Origin: a virus
Virus record (IMG/VR): IMGVR_UViG_3300049459_000170
Coordinates: 1-58,205 of that record
DNA length: 58,205 bases
Reading direction: 5' to 3' (one strand)
Position 1 is the first letter of the stretch. Each line of letters opens with the position of its first letter. Under the pieces are notes generated by a model. The model made no database searches and had not been told where the DNA came from. It was given only the letters and a program-made list of their open reading frames with translations. Position numbers and translations under genes: made by a program. Shown piece by piece: positions 32,645 to 40,803 of the stretch.

Positions 32645-33142
32645 TCAGTTCTGAATGAGAACCTTGGCGGGGTCGAAATATGCAAGTAGCCGCTCAGTCA
32701 GCACGTTGTACAAGGCCGCAAATTGACCCGCCTTGACCTCTTCAGGGCTGATGATCACGGGAGTAACGTTGTTCTGATAGTGAACAGCAAACTCGTATCC
32801 CTGATCGCAGAACTTCGCTGAAATCGGGAAAGTGAGAGTGCATCGCGGGATGGCATCGTCAGACCCAAGCACGGTAACCGCAATCGTGAAATCTACAACT
32901 CCACCGGTGCTGGTGAGCGCCATCCAGCGTTTTTCCTCAAAACCGGTGCCATTGCCGGTACCAAGCATTACATACCGCCCAGATTTACCGTCTGTACCTT
33001 TCCACAGCTGGTCAGGTGTTCCAAGGTAATTTCCGAACCCTGAGGCGATATTGCCAGCCGCTCTCGCCAAAAGATTCAGCTGCATATTCTGCGCGGCTTC
33101 CTGCTCTTGGAATCGGTTCTTTATCTGCTCATACAGCGTCAT
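32645..33142 (-). CDS. Hypothetical protein upstream of the tRNA-like elements
   Basis: 165 residues from ATG 33142 (MTLYEQIKNRFQEQ; AAGGAGG six bases ahead); the frame opens earlier but lacks a ribosome site there. Helical first third, then beta-rich domain (GKSGRYVMLGTGNGTG, RCTLTFPISAKF). No family recognised. Lies between two minus-strand terminators, so it is its own unit with element B. Confidence 0.65.
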   Translation of the reverse strand: MTLYEQIKNRFQEQEAAQNMQLNLLARAAGNIASGFGNYLGTPDQLWKGTDGKSGRYVMLGTGNGTGFEEKRWMALTSTGGVVDFTIAVTVLGSDDAIPRCTLTFPISAKFCDQGYEFAVHYQNNVTPVIISPEEVKAGQFAALYNVLTERLLAYFDPAKVLIQN

Positions 33143-33196
33143 CGCCACCTCCTTTTTGGATAATGGCAAGATGACACAAACAGGAAATTTGCACCA

Positions 33197-33224
33197 GAAA
33201 AAAGCCCGACTCAATGGTCGGGCT
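33197..33224 (-). terminator. Intrinsic terminator after the Q-like gene
   Basis: Minus strand: AGCCCGAC (33217-33224), loop, GTCGGGCT (33203-33210), then six Ts. It follows the gene at 33305-33994 and precedes the 165-residue gene. Confidence 0.75.
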
Positions 33225-33304
33225 TCGGGGTCAATCCTCGACTTGCGCAGGAATGACAGGATGCGGATAATTTCGCTCATCCGCTCACTCATGTCAACTA
33301 TAAA

Positions 33305-33994
33305 TCACGCGGCGACATCAGACAGAACACCCTCCGTGCGAAGGATCTGCTCAGCGTGCGCCAACGCTTCGTCAATAATGCCATTGAGCTTTTCATTGAT
33401 CCCAGCACGCCAACGACGGCGAGTCGACTCACCCGCCGCATCCAGGTCCCAAGTGTTCATGTCATAGAAGCTGTCCGGCAGCACGATCATGTCGGCAGAC
33501 CGCGATTCAGCAGTGCGTAGCCGAGCTTTGCCTGCTGCAACAGCCGCACTGACCATTGCCTCTCGGCGCCAGTCGGGCGCATCAAGCGGGATCTCCACCG
33601 ATACTGAGGTTGCTCGCTTTGGCCTTGCACCTGGCAATTTAGGAATAGCCCAAGCAGTAACGGCCTTGTAAAGAAATATGGCAGGCGCAGGCGTCGCGAT
33701 GACCGCCCTGAGTAGGCTGATTGCCTCGACCTTCTTACCTTTGTGCGTGGAGTACTTCGCCACAAGCGCATGCCAGTGGCGAGGGGTGAGAAGGTGGTGA
33801 AGACGTGCAGCAATCCAGTAGTCGACCTGGTCGCGATCCAGACTTCCGTCGCTACCGCGTGCCAGCGTTGAAATGTCGCCGCCTTCCTCTTCCACGGAGC
33901 TGTACAGCTTTTGCCAGGCCTGCCCCTTAGCGCCGCTCTTGGCCTCAGCCGCAAGAGCGGACACAACAGCACTCGAAACGCTTTGATAAATCAT
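33305..33994 (-). CDS. Possible late gene regulator (Q-like position)
   Basis: 229 residues, helical, with DYWIAARLHHLLTPRHWHAL followed by VAKYSTHKGKK, a pattern like the DNA-binding part of phage antitermination Q proteins. It is the last gene of the delayed-early run and is followed by a terminator, the expected place of Q. Sequence evidence alone is weak. Confidence 0.45.
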   Translation of the reverse strand: MIYQSVSSAVVSALAAEAKSGAKGQAWQKLYSSVEEEGGDISTLARGSDGSLDRDQVDYWIAARLHHLLTPRHWHALVAKYSTHKGKKVEAISLLRAVIATPAPAIFLYKAVTAWAIPKLPGARPKRATSVSVEIPLDAPDWRREAMVSAAVAAGKARLRTAESRSADMIVLPDSFYDMNTWDLDAAGESTRRRWRAGINEKLNGIIDEALAHAEQILRTEGVLSDVAA

Positions 33995-34003
33995 GATGTG
34001 CCC

Positions 34004-34318
34004 TCAGTCCCCGGTGTAGTTCGATCCGCCTGCGCCGAGACGGTTGTTCTGTTCGTACTGCTCGTGCGCGCCGCCTTGGGCATGACGAGCACGGTTCAAT
34101 TCGGCGGCCATGTTCCGCAGCTTCATGTTCAGCTGCGGCACTAGGTCCTCGAGCGGCAAAGCATCACCGGTCGCCTGGCAGACCCAGCCCGATGCGTGAC
34201 AGTTGGCGCAGTCGAGCTGATGAAACACGCCGCTGATAGCGCCAGTGCCACGGCAGGCGCCGCACTCCATCAGCGGCTTCAGCTCCTTGCGAAAGGCAGG
34301 GCCATGGCTCTTCTTCAT
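34004..34318 (-). CDS. Zinc-ribbon phage protein (DnaJ-type CxxCxGxG)
   Basis: 104 residues. ECGACRGTGAISGVFHQLDC and CANCHASGWVC supply two CxxC pairs in a DnaJ-like zinc ribbon; the C-terminal half is Gln/Asn/Gly-rich and flexible. Common in the nin-like region of Pseudomonas phages. Overlaps the upstream gene by 4 bases. Confidence 0.7.
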   Translation of the reverse strand: MKKSHGPAFRKELKPLMECGACRGTGAISGVFHQLDCANCHASGWVCQATGDALPLEDLVPQLNMKLRNMAAELNRARHAQGGAHEQYEQNNRLGAGGSNYTGD

Positions 34319-34521
34319 TTGCTGGCCTCCATCAAGTGCTTGTGCACGGCATCGATATTCAGATCCCCGCCATCGTTGTTCGATGACACGCGCAGCTCTT
34401 GACCAGATGTCATCATCAGCACCAAAACCCGGCGGCCGCCAATTTCTCTGTTGATCTGCATCGAGCTGATGTCTCCTGGCTGGACCGCCAACTTGTTGCG
34501 AGGATCAACTAAAATCATCAT
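34315..34521 (-). CDS. Small hypothetical phage protein
   Basis: 68 residues, MMILVDPRNKLAVQPGDISS; beta-rich start with a GRRVLVLMMTSGQEL strand. ATGA overlap with the zinc-ribbon gene. No family recognised. Confidence 0.6.
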   Translation of the reverse strand: MMILVDPRNKLAVQPGDISSMQINREIGGRRVLVLMMTSGQELRVSSNNDGGDLNIDAVHKHLMEASK

Positions 34522-34537
34522 TTTGAAACCTCGCCTT

Positions 34538-35818
34538 TTACGGATTCTGAATAACGCTAGAGGCCGCGTGTTTCATGGCCTGAGCAGGGATATGCGAATT
34601 TCCGTTTCCGCCGTCTTTCCACCCATGTATCTGGGCGAAACCACATTCGTCTAAACGGTGATGCCACTTCTCAAGCGCCTCACGCTTCAGCAGTTCGGCA
34701 TGGGTATGGATGTAGGTCTGAACGTTGCGGGTCAGCGTGTGGTTCACCAGCATCTCGCCGATCAGGTAATCAACCCCGAGATCAGTCCATGCGGTGCGCG
34801 CCAGTTTGCGCAGGTCGTGGCTAGTCCACTCACCCTGCCCCAGCCGGGTGAACACCGCACAGGCCTGGCCTTCGGTCATCGGGCGGCCGTTCTTGCTCGG
34901 GAACAGATACGTGCCTTGGTAGCCCTTCGATGCCTGCCATTCGCGATATCGCTTCAGTAGGCCAACCACCTGCCCAGTCAGCGGCAGACAGTGTTCGCAC
35001 CGGGTCTTGGTGTTCTCAGCCGGCAGGAACCACTCGCCGCCGTCAGCGATAGCGAAGTGTGACCAGCGGGCCTGACGCGTCTCCCCGACCCGGGTGCCGT
35101 GGCAGAGCATCAGCAGCGCCAGCATGTGGTCAGAGGGGGCATGATCAAAGCCATCGGCGAATGCCTCAACCAATGACTCGATTTGCACGCCGCGCAATCG
35201 GGACGTTTTCGGCTTGATCTTGGCCTTGGTGAAGTCGGTGAACCTGAAGCCCGCAATTGGATTGGTGGCGATCAGCTTGAGCTTTTCGGCCTGTTTGAAT
35301 GCCACCACCAGTACGCCCCACATCAGCCGGACATACGAGAGCGATAGCTCTTCCTGCATGGGCCACATGGCCTCTCGGTCGATGGTAGCCCGCGACACGT
35401 CGCATATTTGCATCTCGGCAAGACGTGGCTTCAGATGGCAGTGAATTGCTGACTTGGCCGAGGTTCGGCGCTTATCCGAAAGGCTGCGGTCGCGGGATTG
35501 GCGCTCCGAGTACCAGTCGAGCAACTCGCCGACCGTTTGGAGCGTGCCAGCCGCAGCAGATGCAGCAGGATCGGCAGCCAGGCGCGCATGGATCTGCGGC
35601 ATCACGCCGGCCAGCGCCTTAAAACTCAAAGCTGGATAGCCGCCCACCTTGTTCCACTTTTTCTTGGTCACCAGATACCAGGTGCCACGATCGCGCTTCA
35701 GGTTGAAACGCAAGTACAGCCCTGGGTGACGCGGGTCGCGGATTGATTCGTACTGGCCGGTCGCGGCTTGCCTGCGAATCTCAGCGTCGGAGAATGAAAC
35801 GATGCCGGTCTTGCTCAT
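34538..35818 (-). CDS. Second tyrosine recombinase, in the replication-recombination region
   Basis: 426 residues from ATG 35818 (ATGA overlap with the nuclease gene). Arm/core-binding part SVSFSDAEIRRQAATGQYES-like N-terminus, SAM-like domain (TVGELLDWYSERQSRD), catalytic domain with CHGTRVGETRQARW (Arg), THDLRKLARTAW (His-x-x-Arg) and NVQTYIHTH (Tyr). All catalytic positions are visible. It lies 20 kb from the att sites, so it is not the obvious integrase. Role unknown: resolution of DNA multimers or an alternative site-specific event. Confidence 0.8.
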   Translation of the reverse strand: MSKTGIVSFSDAEIRRQAATGQYESIRDPRHPGLYLRFNLKRDRGTWYLVTKKKWNKVGGYPALSFKALAGVMPQIHARLAADPAASAAAGTLQTVGELLDWYSERQSRDRSLSDKRRTSAKSAIHCHLKPRLAEMQICDVSRATIDREAMWPMQEELSLSYVRLMWGVLVVAFKQAEKLKLIATNPIAGFRFTDFTKAKIKPKTSRLRGVQIESLVEAFADGFDHAPSDHMLALLMLCHGTRVGETRQARWSHFAIADGGEWFLPAENTKTRCEHCLPLTGQVVGLLKRYREWQASKGYQGTYLFPSKNGRPMTEGQACAVFTRLGQGEWTSHDLRKLARTAWTDLGVDYLIGEMLVNHTLTRNVQTYIHTHAELLKREALEKWHHRLDECGFAQIHGWKDGGNGNSHIPAQAMKHAASSVIQNP

Positions 35819-36246
35819 GCAGCCACCACGGTTTTCGGAAGTCGGAGGTATGCCCGGATGTGCTCCATGGCGTCGAAGTGGCCACGGCACACGATGGCGA
35901 GATAGCCCTGCTCGTTCAGGCGGCGAATGCAGGCGTGCTGGCTGGCCGATATCGGGGCGTCGTTCGGCGGCGTGGCCTTGAACTCCAGGTACAGGCCGAA
36001 ATAACCGCCACGGGCCATGGTCAGCACCAGATCAGGAATACCCGCCTTCACGCCTTGGGCCTTCAACTTTGCGGCGACAGCCTTGTGCCGCTGTCCGCCG
36101 TTCGGAACGTGATGGATGTGCTCCCACGCTTCGGGGTGACGTACTCGGAGCTCAGCGAGCAGAGCCGCCTGCTCCAGCCCCTCGCGGTCGATCCTTGGCG
36201 CCCGCACAGCCCTTGGCTTGTAGGTTTTCAGCTTGAACGCTGTCAC
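35815..36246 (-). CDS. VRR-NUC domain nuclease
   Basis: 143 residues. HHVPNGGQRHKAVAAKLKAQ, then GVKAGIPDLVLTM and YLEFKA give the VRR-NUC PD-(D/E)xK site (E/D and ExK). Probably a structure-specific nuclease in phage recombination, taking the place of a Holliday junction resolvase. ATGA overlaps on both sides. Confidence 0.85.
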   Translation of the reverse strand: MTAFKLKTYKPRAVRAPRIDREGLEQAALLAELRVRHPEAWEHIHHVPNGGQRHKAVAAKLKAQGVKAGIPDLVLTMARGGYFGLYLEFKATPPNDAPISASQHACIRRLNEQGYLAIVCRGHFDAMEHIRAYLRLPKTVVAA

Positions 36247-36548
36247 GCCGCCACCCTGCCTTCGGCTACCAGGATGTCTAGCGTCCGAATGATGCCTTCG
36301 AGGTGCATCCGGCGAAGTTCGTCGTGGCTGAACTCGGTCCGGCTGCGCGCATCAACAGCGTCGTGGCAAGCTGAGCATGCCCAGGCGGCCTGCAGGTCGT
36401 TTGGCTTGATCCCCATGCCGCTGCGCGTGCCTGCCAGGCGGAAGTGGGCCAGCACTGTGGTTTCGGGGTTGCCATTGCACACGCCCGGCACGCGGATCTG
36501 GCAGTCACGCCCGCGGGCGGCCTTGGTCAGCTTGGTCTGCTTACTCAA
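36243..36548 (-). CDS. DUF1364 (YbcO-like) protein
   Basis: 101 residues from TTG 36548 with GGAG six bases ahead. Contains AARGRDCQIRVPGVCNGNPE, HFRLAGTRSGMGIKPNDLQA and CSACHDAVDAR, the cysteine/histidine pattern of DUF1364, related to the putative nuclease YbcO of DLP12. Typical of the nin region. Confidence 0.8.
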   Translation of the reverse strand: MSKQTKLTKAARGRDCQIRVPGVCNGNPETTVLAHFRLAGTRSGMGIKPNDLQAAWACSACHDAVDARSRTEFSHDELRRMHLEGIIRTLDILVAEGRVAA

Positions 36549-36658
36549 AGGCCGCTCCCGAACTGGTATTCGAACGGCGCCACCTGGCTGGAGTAGGCGC
36601 ACTGAATCAGTGAACAGGCGCTGCGGGCCACGCCGATCAGAGCGATTACGGTTTTCAT
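36545..36658 (-). CDS. Very small protein (37 aa) in the nin-like operon
   Basis: ATG 36658 with AAGGAG five bases ahead; the product starts MKTVIALIGVARSACSLIQC and may be a short membrane or secreted peptide. Its stop overlaps the TTG of the DUF1364 gene and its start overlaps the end of the DUF3310 gene. Confidence 0.6.
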   Translation of the reverse strand: MKTVIALIGVARSACSLIQCAYSSQVAPFEYQFGSGL

Positions 36659-36873
36659 GCGGACTCCTTTTTCGATTCAAGCTCGATCAAGAGCTCGAGG
36701 AAGTGCTTCGCTTTCTCCAGATCAGCAAGGCCACCCTTCTCGCGCCAGCGGGTTACGTACTTGATGACGCTGCCTTCGGCGAAAGGAATGCCGTTGGCAT
36801 GGATGTATTCGATCGGCTGGATCCTCAGCGACTTGTAATGGCCGCCGGCTACTTGCGTGTCGAGGGCGCTCAT
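36655..36873 (-). CDS. DUF3310 protein
   Basis: 72 residues: VAGGHYKSLRIQPIEYIHAN, then GSVIKYVTRWREKGGLADLE and AKHFLELLIE, the full DUF3310 pattern found in many phages and linked to nucleotide metabolism. Overlaps neighbours by a few bases. Confidence 0.88.
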   Translation of the reverse strand: MSALDTQVAGGHYKSLRIQPIEYIHANGIPFAEGSVIKYVTRWREKGGLADLEKAKHFLELLIELESKKESA

Positions 36874-37391
36874 TACGCCGCACCTCCGATTTCCTTGAGC
36901 AGGCTCTGCAGCTGTTTCAGCTTTGCCGTTGCCTGGGCACTGCCCTCGCGCTCAGCCTCGACAGAGAGAGCAACTTCCTCTATGCGAGTGGCCATCGCCT
37001 TCATTCGGGCGCTAAATTCATTCGCTAGGGTCACGACCTCGGCCGACAGCCCCGCAAGGGCGTCAAGCGCGTTGATTTCGGCCTTTTTGGTGGGAGTTAC
37101 GACTTCGACTGCTGGCTTCGACATGGGCTTTTCGATCCTGAGTTTTATGGTTACGGCGTCTCGCTGAAACTTGCTGCCCACGGGTTCGCGGATGATTCCG
37201 GCATCTTTCAATTCGCCCAGCGCGCGGCGAACCGCATGCACGGATACCGAAGTCGCGTTGACGGCCAGCGCGGCGCAGTGGATGTCGTGCGCGCTCCACG
37301 CTTGCTGGATGGGTACGTGTTCGAAGACTTTTCGGGCGGTGGATGACTGCCCAGCGAGAAGCTGCTGAATGCGGGAATCGGTAAAAGCCAT
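36873..37391 (-). CDS. Winged-helix and coiled-coil protein
   Basis: 172 residues. The N-terminal part (SSTARKVFEHVPIQQAWSAH, VSVHAVRRALGELKDAGIIR) looks like a winged helix; the C-terminus is a coiled coil (EFSARMKAMATRIEEVALSV). It follows the P-like gene directly. Possibly a DNA-binding accessory of replication. Confidence 0.55.
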   Translation of the reverse strand: MAFTDSRIQQLLAGQSSTARKVFEHVPIQQAWSAHDIHCAALAVNATSVSVHAVRRALGELKDAGIIREPVGSKFQRDAVTIKLRIEKPMSKPAVEVVTPTKKAEINALDALAGLSAEVVTLANEFSARMKAMATRIEEVALSVEAEREGSAQATAKLKQLQSLLKEIGGAA

Positions 37392-38071
37392 CAGCTGACC
37401 TCCTTCGGTGCTTCGGCTGGATTGACCCCGGATCGGCGGGCGCGCAGTTCGGCCAAGGCCTGGTTTCCGATATCGGGTGTGCGGCGCGCTTCGGCCTTGG
37501 CCGGCAGTGCCAGCGGCATCGCCTGAAGCGGCAAGCCTTCAACCATCCGCCGAATCGTGATCACGTAATTGCGCTCGAACAGCTTCAGAGCCAGCGAGGT
37601 TTCCAGCCTGTTCAATGGCTCGAATCCGCATTCTTTGGCCGTATGCCAGACGGCGTCGTGGCTCCACTTGCCCTGCCCCGCCATGGATGGGTGAGCATTG
37701 CGGCAGGCTTCGCGGAATGCCTTTTCCAACGGAGGAATGCCGAGCATCTCCGGCGTTGGCTGGCACATCGCGACGAACTCACCGGAGCTTGGAGCGAAGG
37801 GTTTTTTCATCTTCCGGCACTGCTCGATCCCGAAGCGGACCTGCTCAATCTTTTGGATGCCTTCAGCCATGAAGGCCTTGGTCCACGACGCTTTTGCAGC
37901 CTTCAGCGCATCGTCGTCCGGCCATGCCTGTTTCCACGCTGGGAATATCGCCATCAGCTCGCGGAATAGCGCATTGATGACCTGGACAGTCCCGGCGTCA
38001 GCCTTGAGAGGCACGACGGCAGCGGTCGGTACGTTTGGCATTTGCTGCAGCATGTTGGAAACGGATTTCAT
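37391..38071 (-). CDS. Replication protein P family
   Basis: 226 residues from ATG 38071 (GGGAGG seven bases ahead, overlapping the O stop). Contains QVINALFRELMAIFPAWKQA and EQCRKMKKPFAPSSGEFVAM, followed by a helical domain; this is the lambda P pattern. It recruits the host DnaB helicase to the phage origin bound by O. Confidence 0.85.
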   Translation of the reverse strand: MKSVSNMLQQMPNVPTAAVVPLKADAGTVQVINALFRELMAIFPAWKQAWPDDDALKAAKASWTKAFMAEGIQKIEQVRFGIEQCRKMKKPFAPSSGEFVAMCQPTPEMLGIPPLEKAFREACRNAHPSMAGQGKWSHDAVWHTAKECGFEPLNRLETSLALKLFERNYVITIRRMVEGLPLQAMPLALPAKAEARRTPDIGNQALAELRARRSGVNPAEAPKEVS

Positions 38072-38862
38072 CAAAGACCTCCCAGGTCATCGCCCCAGCT
38101 GGTGTCGTTGAAGTCAGGAGCTTTGCCCTGCCCGGATGCCTTCACGCGCTCACGCTTCACCCACTGCACCAGCCGGTAGCACCAGCCCGCTCCCGAATCC
38201 ACCGTGGTCGGTTTGGCGATGAAGAAACCCATGAACGCTCGGATCGCTGCGTCAGGTACTGCGTCGGCTGGCAGGCCCGCGATTGCTATCTGGTCAGCCA
38301 GAGATTTCGCGTTTGGCTCCCACTTGGCGAACATGGCGAAGCGCTGGTTTGGCGATTGGCACTCAGCGGCGACGCTCTCTTGCCGGTCAATCTCGTCAGC
38401 CAACTCGCGCTGCTGCAGCTGCTCTTCGGTTACCTGATGGTTAAGTGGTGTATTGGGTGCAGCTGCTGCACCCCGTTCTGCGTTTTCCTGCACCCCGTTC
38501 TGCTGTGAGCTGCACCCCGTGCGGTTATCTGCACCCCGTTCCTTGCGGGGTGCAGCATTTGCACCCCGTTTAAGCTGAAGGTCGTACACCACCGGGCGGC
38601 GGTCGCGACGGTCGATGTAGGCCGCGGCGATTGCCTGATTGCCTTCGGTGATGAAGCCAGCCTTCTCCAGCTCATCGAGTTTCAGGCGAACGGTGCGCTC
38701 GGAAAGACCAGTGTCTTCGGACAGAGTCAGTGCAGATGGGAATGCGCCACGACCATCGCTACCGGCGTAGTTGGCCAGGCAAAGCAGTACATGACGGGCA
38801 GCAGGGTTCTCGAGGGAAGCCTTCGGCAGTGCGAGAGCCCATGACATTGCTTGAACGCTCAC
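38071..38862 (-). CDS. Origin-binding replication protein (O-like, winged helix plus DnaT-like domain)
   Basis: 263 residues. The winged helix spans about 1-95 (TLSEDTGLSERTVRLKLDEL). The middle contains the origin repeats in DNA and in protein a Gly/Val/Gln-rich linker. The C-terminal part (FAKWEPNAKSLADQIAIAGL, WCYRLVQWVKRER) resembles DnaT. Works with the P-like protein to load helicase. Confidence 0.82.
   Translation of the reverse strand: MSVQAMSWALALPKASLENPAARHVLLCLANYAGSDGRGAFPSALTLSEDTGLSERTVRLKLDELEKAGFITEGNQAIAAAYIDRRDRRPVVYDLQLKRGANAAPRKERGADNRTGCSSQQNGVQENAERGAAAAPNTPLNHQVTEEQLQQRELADEIDRQESVAAECQSPNQRFAMFAKWEPNAKSLADQIAIAGLPADAVPDAAIRAFMGFFIAKPTTVDSGAGWCYRLVQWVKRERVKASGQGKAPDFNDTSWGDDLGGL
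38467..38570. repeat. Origin iterons inside the O-like gene
   Basis: Five direct copies of TGCACCCCGT(T) at 38467-38477, 38489-38499, 38511-38520, 38530-38540 and 38560-38570, with one inverted copy (38545-38554). Spacings of 22, 22, 19 and 30 bases. Such iterons inside O are the lambda origin plan. Confidence 0.8.
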
Positions 38863-39599
38863 TGCGCGACTCCAATGTTCTTTTCGGCCAGCACGGCCAG
38901 TCCTTTCGGGGTTACGAGGGGTTGAAACGCAGCGCGCTCTACGCCGGTTTCGGTGTCGGGTTTGAGCGCGGTCACCTTGTGCTTCAGGAAACCGGAGCGA
39001 ATACGCGGCTCCATAGCGATCCAGCGAGTGGAACCACCACGGCGGTATATCCAGCGGTTGGCCTGCAGCCAGTCGAAGAGCTTCGACGGCGGTACGCCCA
39101 GTTGCTTGGCCGCGTCGGTGATGCAGATCGCGCCCTCGGCAGCAGCAAGGCGGCGTATGGCGGCGACCTTTGGAGCCTGCAACTCAATCACTCCGAGGAG
39201 CCGACTGTTTTCGCGGGCTTGGTCAGCAGCCAGTTGGAGCGCTTCGGCGTAGTTCGCGGGAATGCGCGGGCCGGCCTGTTCTTCCAGTTCCTGCCAGCGG
39301 TCAACCAGGCGAGCGGTGAATTCGGGGCTGAGCTGTGCGACGACTACGAAACTGTCGCGCTTGCCGATGAGGTAGTGCTTACCTGGACGACCAACACTGG
39401 CAGGGTATTCCTCAATCTGAGGAGAACTTATTACCCGGTCGCCCACCAACGTATCGATGGTGCGCTTGACGTTGTCGTGACGCTTGCCAGTCAGCTCCGC
39501 GATCTCCCGGGACGACATCACCTGACGCGACAGGTCTGGTTGAGCGGTGAAAACTGACGAATCAGGTGGGCTCTTGCTCTGGGTAGTCGTGGTGTGCAT
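38859..39599 (-). CDS. Phage antirepressor (Rha/KilAC-type)
   Basis: 246 residues from ATG 39599 (GAGG six bases ahead). N-terminal Rha-type domain (MSSREIAELTGKRHDNVKRT), then a KilAC domain (APKVAAIRRLAAAEGAICIT, KQLGVPPSKLFDWLQANRWI). Such proteins interfere with repressor control or host functions after infection. Coupled to the O-like gene by ATGA overlap. Confidence 0.8.
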   Translation of the reverse strand: MHTTTTQSKSPPDSSVFTAQPDLSRQVMSSREIAELTGKRHDNVKRTIDTLVGDRVISSPQIEEYPASVGRPGKHYLIGKRDSFVVVAQLSPEFTARLVDRWQELEEQAGPRIPANYAEALQLAADQARENSRLLGVIELQAPKVAAIRRLAAAEGAICITDAAKQLGVPPSKLFDWLQANRWIYRRGGSTRWIAMEPRIRSGFLKHKVTALKPDTETGVERAAFQPLVTPKGLAVLAEKNIGVAQ

Positions 39600-39625
39600 A
39601 ATCAGCCTCACAAGTGTTGTTGAAG

Positions 39626-39652
39626 AAGCCGGGCCGCAATCCCGGCTTTTTT
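39626..39652 (+). terminator. Intrinsic terminator, plus strand
   Basis: AAGCCGGG (39626-39633), loop, CCCGGC (39641-39646), six Ts. It lies between the antirepressor (minus) and the small plus-strand gene at 39728, oriented to stop plus-strand transcripts from the replication region. Confidence 0.65.
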
Positions 39653-39727
39653 GTGTCTGCGATTTAGGTGTCCGGCGCATCCGTGGTAGCTTTTTGCTTC
39701 CACACGAAAAGGCCTCGGAGGCCGGAC

Positions 39728-39973
39728 ATGAAACTCAAAGGGTTGGTTTATCGAAGCTTTGCTCAGCGTCATATACTTCGTATGGAGGCTGGCTACACCG
39801 TGGTCGACGCTGTGGATGGGGAACTCCAAGCGCATGACACAGTGACTGGATGTCTTGAGGATCACGGTCAGGTTTTTTTGAAAAACCACAGAAGCGAAGA
39901 AACCGTCGAAGTTGACGTCTTAGCCTTTCATGCCACCCTAGAAAGCGCTTTAGCTCTGCTTCGGAGTAGTTGA
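39728..39973 (+). CDS. Small plus-strand protein, antisense to a minus-strand gene
   Basis: 81 residues, MKLKGLVYRSFAQRHILRME; GGAGG five bases ahead of the ATG, itself part of a hairpin GGCCTCGGAGGCC. Protein-like composition with alternating beta strands. It is antisense to the 3' half of the gene at 39735-40148. Both frames are open; this one looks the better protein over the shared stretch. Confidence 0.55.
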   Translation: MKLKGLVYRSFAQRHILRMEAGYTVVDAVDGELQAHDTVTGCLEDHGQVFLKNHRSEETVEVDVLAFHATLESALALLRSS

Positions 39974-40148
39974 CGCCCCCTACCATGTCCTCGCGCAGAA
40001 CGTGGTCCGCGATTCGTACTGCACCAGCGATCCGATAAGCGCGCTCAGCTGGGCTATGCCCTCGCGTTCTCAATGCTTCTTCAGTCAGGGCAATCGTTGA
40101 AGCGACAACGGCGTCGTAGGTGGCTTGGTCAACCTTCAGGGGCTTCAT
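39735..40148 (-). CDS. Hypothetical early protein
   Basis: 137 residues. The first half (MKPLKVDQATYDAVVASTIA, GHSPAERAYRIAGAVRIADH) is good protein and lies in the early operon after Cro. The second half (Arg/Pro/Cys-rich) lies over the plus-strand gene at 39728-39973 and may be shadow sequence that is merely not interrupted. AAGG ten bases before the ATG. Confidence 0.55.
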   Translation of the reverse strand: MKPLKVDQATYDAVVASTIALTEEALRTRGHSPAERAYRIAGAVRIADHVLREDMVGGVNYSEAELKRFLGWHERLRRQLRRFLRFCGFSKKPDRDPQDIQSLCHALGVPHPQRRPRCSQPPYEVYDAEQSFDKPTL

Positions 40149-40150
40149 GA

Positions 40151-40777
40151 TTAGGCGACCTTTACGGAATGCGGGACGGGACGAGCGCTCGCTGCGATGA
40201 ATGCCTCAGCCTTACGGCCCAGCTCCCCAGCCTTCGCTTCCGCCTGACGGCAGTGCTTGGCGAATTCGGGCAAAAGGTGCAGGTCCTTTTCACACATCAC
40301 CTGGTCGTCGAACACCTCGCTACCCGAATCGATCAGGTTGCCCATCGCGCGAATCAATGAGCCGAAGCTCAGGTTTGCGCATGCCTCGCTTTGGATACGG
40401 CGAGCACCGGTCAACCCGTGGCGACTCGCCAACTCATTCAGGCAGTGATCGCGGAACGAAGGCTCTAGAGCGTTCACCCAGGACTCTTCCAGCCACGAAG
40501 GCATCTCTGATTCACCTGATAGCCAACGCTGAACGCGTTTGAGCCAGCGGCCTGTCGCTTTCATGAATTCGGAAGCGTCGTTGGTCGTAGCTAATGCTTC
40601 AAAATCAGGGACTACCTTGTCTTTGGCCTGATCAGGACAAGCCAAATGAAGCTGACGGCTGAGCGCCTGGGCGAAATCGTCCTGGCTCAGGTTCGTGCGG
40701 GCAATCTGGTTTTGTGCATGCGCGATCAGCACTTGGTCACGGGTAAGCGGTGCATGTCTTGAACTGGACGTTTCCAT
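40151..40777 (-). CDS. Hypothetical early regulator between Cro and antirepressor
   Basis: 208 residues from ATG 40777 (GAGAGA five bases ahead); ATG 40807 overlapping the cro stop is an alternative. Helical with a central KRVQRWLSGESEMPSWLEES. It sits where CII lies in lambda but does not look like CII. Unknown. Confidence 0.6.
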   Translation of the reverse strand: METSSSRHAPLTRDQVLIAHAQNQIARTNLSQDDFAQALSRQLHLACPDQAKDKVVPDFEALATTNDASEFMKATGRWLKRVQRWLSGESEMPSWLEESWVNALEPSFRDHCLNELASRHGLTGARRIQSEACANLSFGSLIRAMGNLIDSGSEVFDDQVMCEKDLHLLPEFAKHCRQAEAKAGELGRKAEAFIAASARPVPHSVKVA

Positions 40778-40803
40778 AGGGCTCTCTCGTTCGTAATCTG
40801 TGG

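Noticed and set aside
38467-38570. CRISPR-like repeated units
   Set aside because: Ten-base repeats with short spacers, inside a coding gene at the expected origin position: iterons, not CRISPR.
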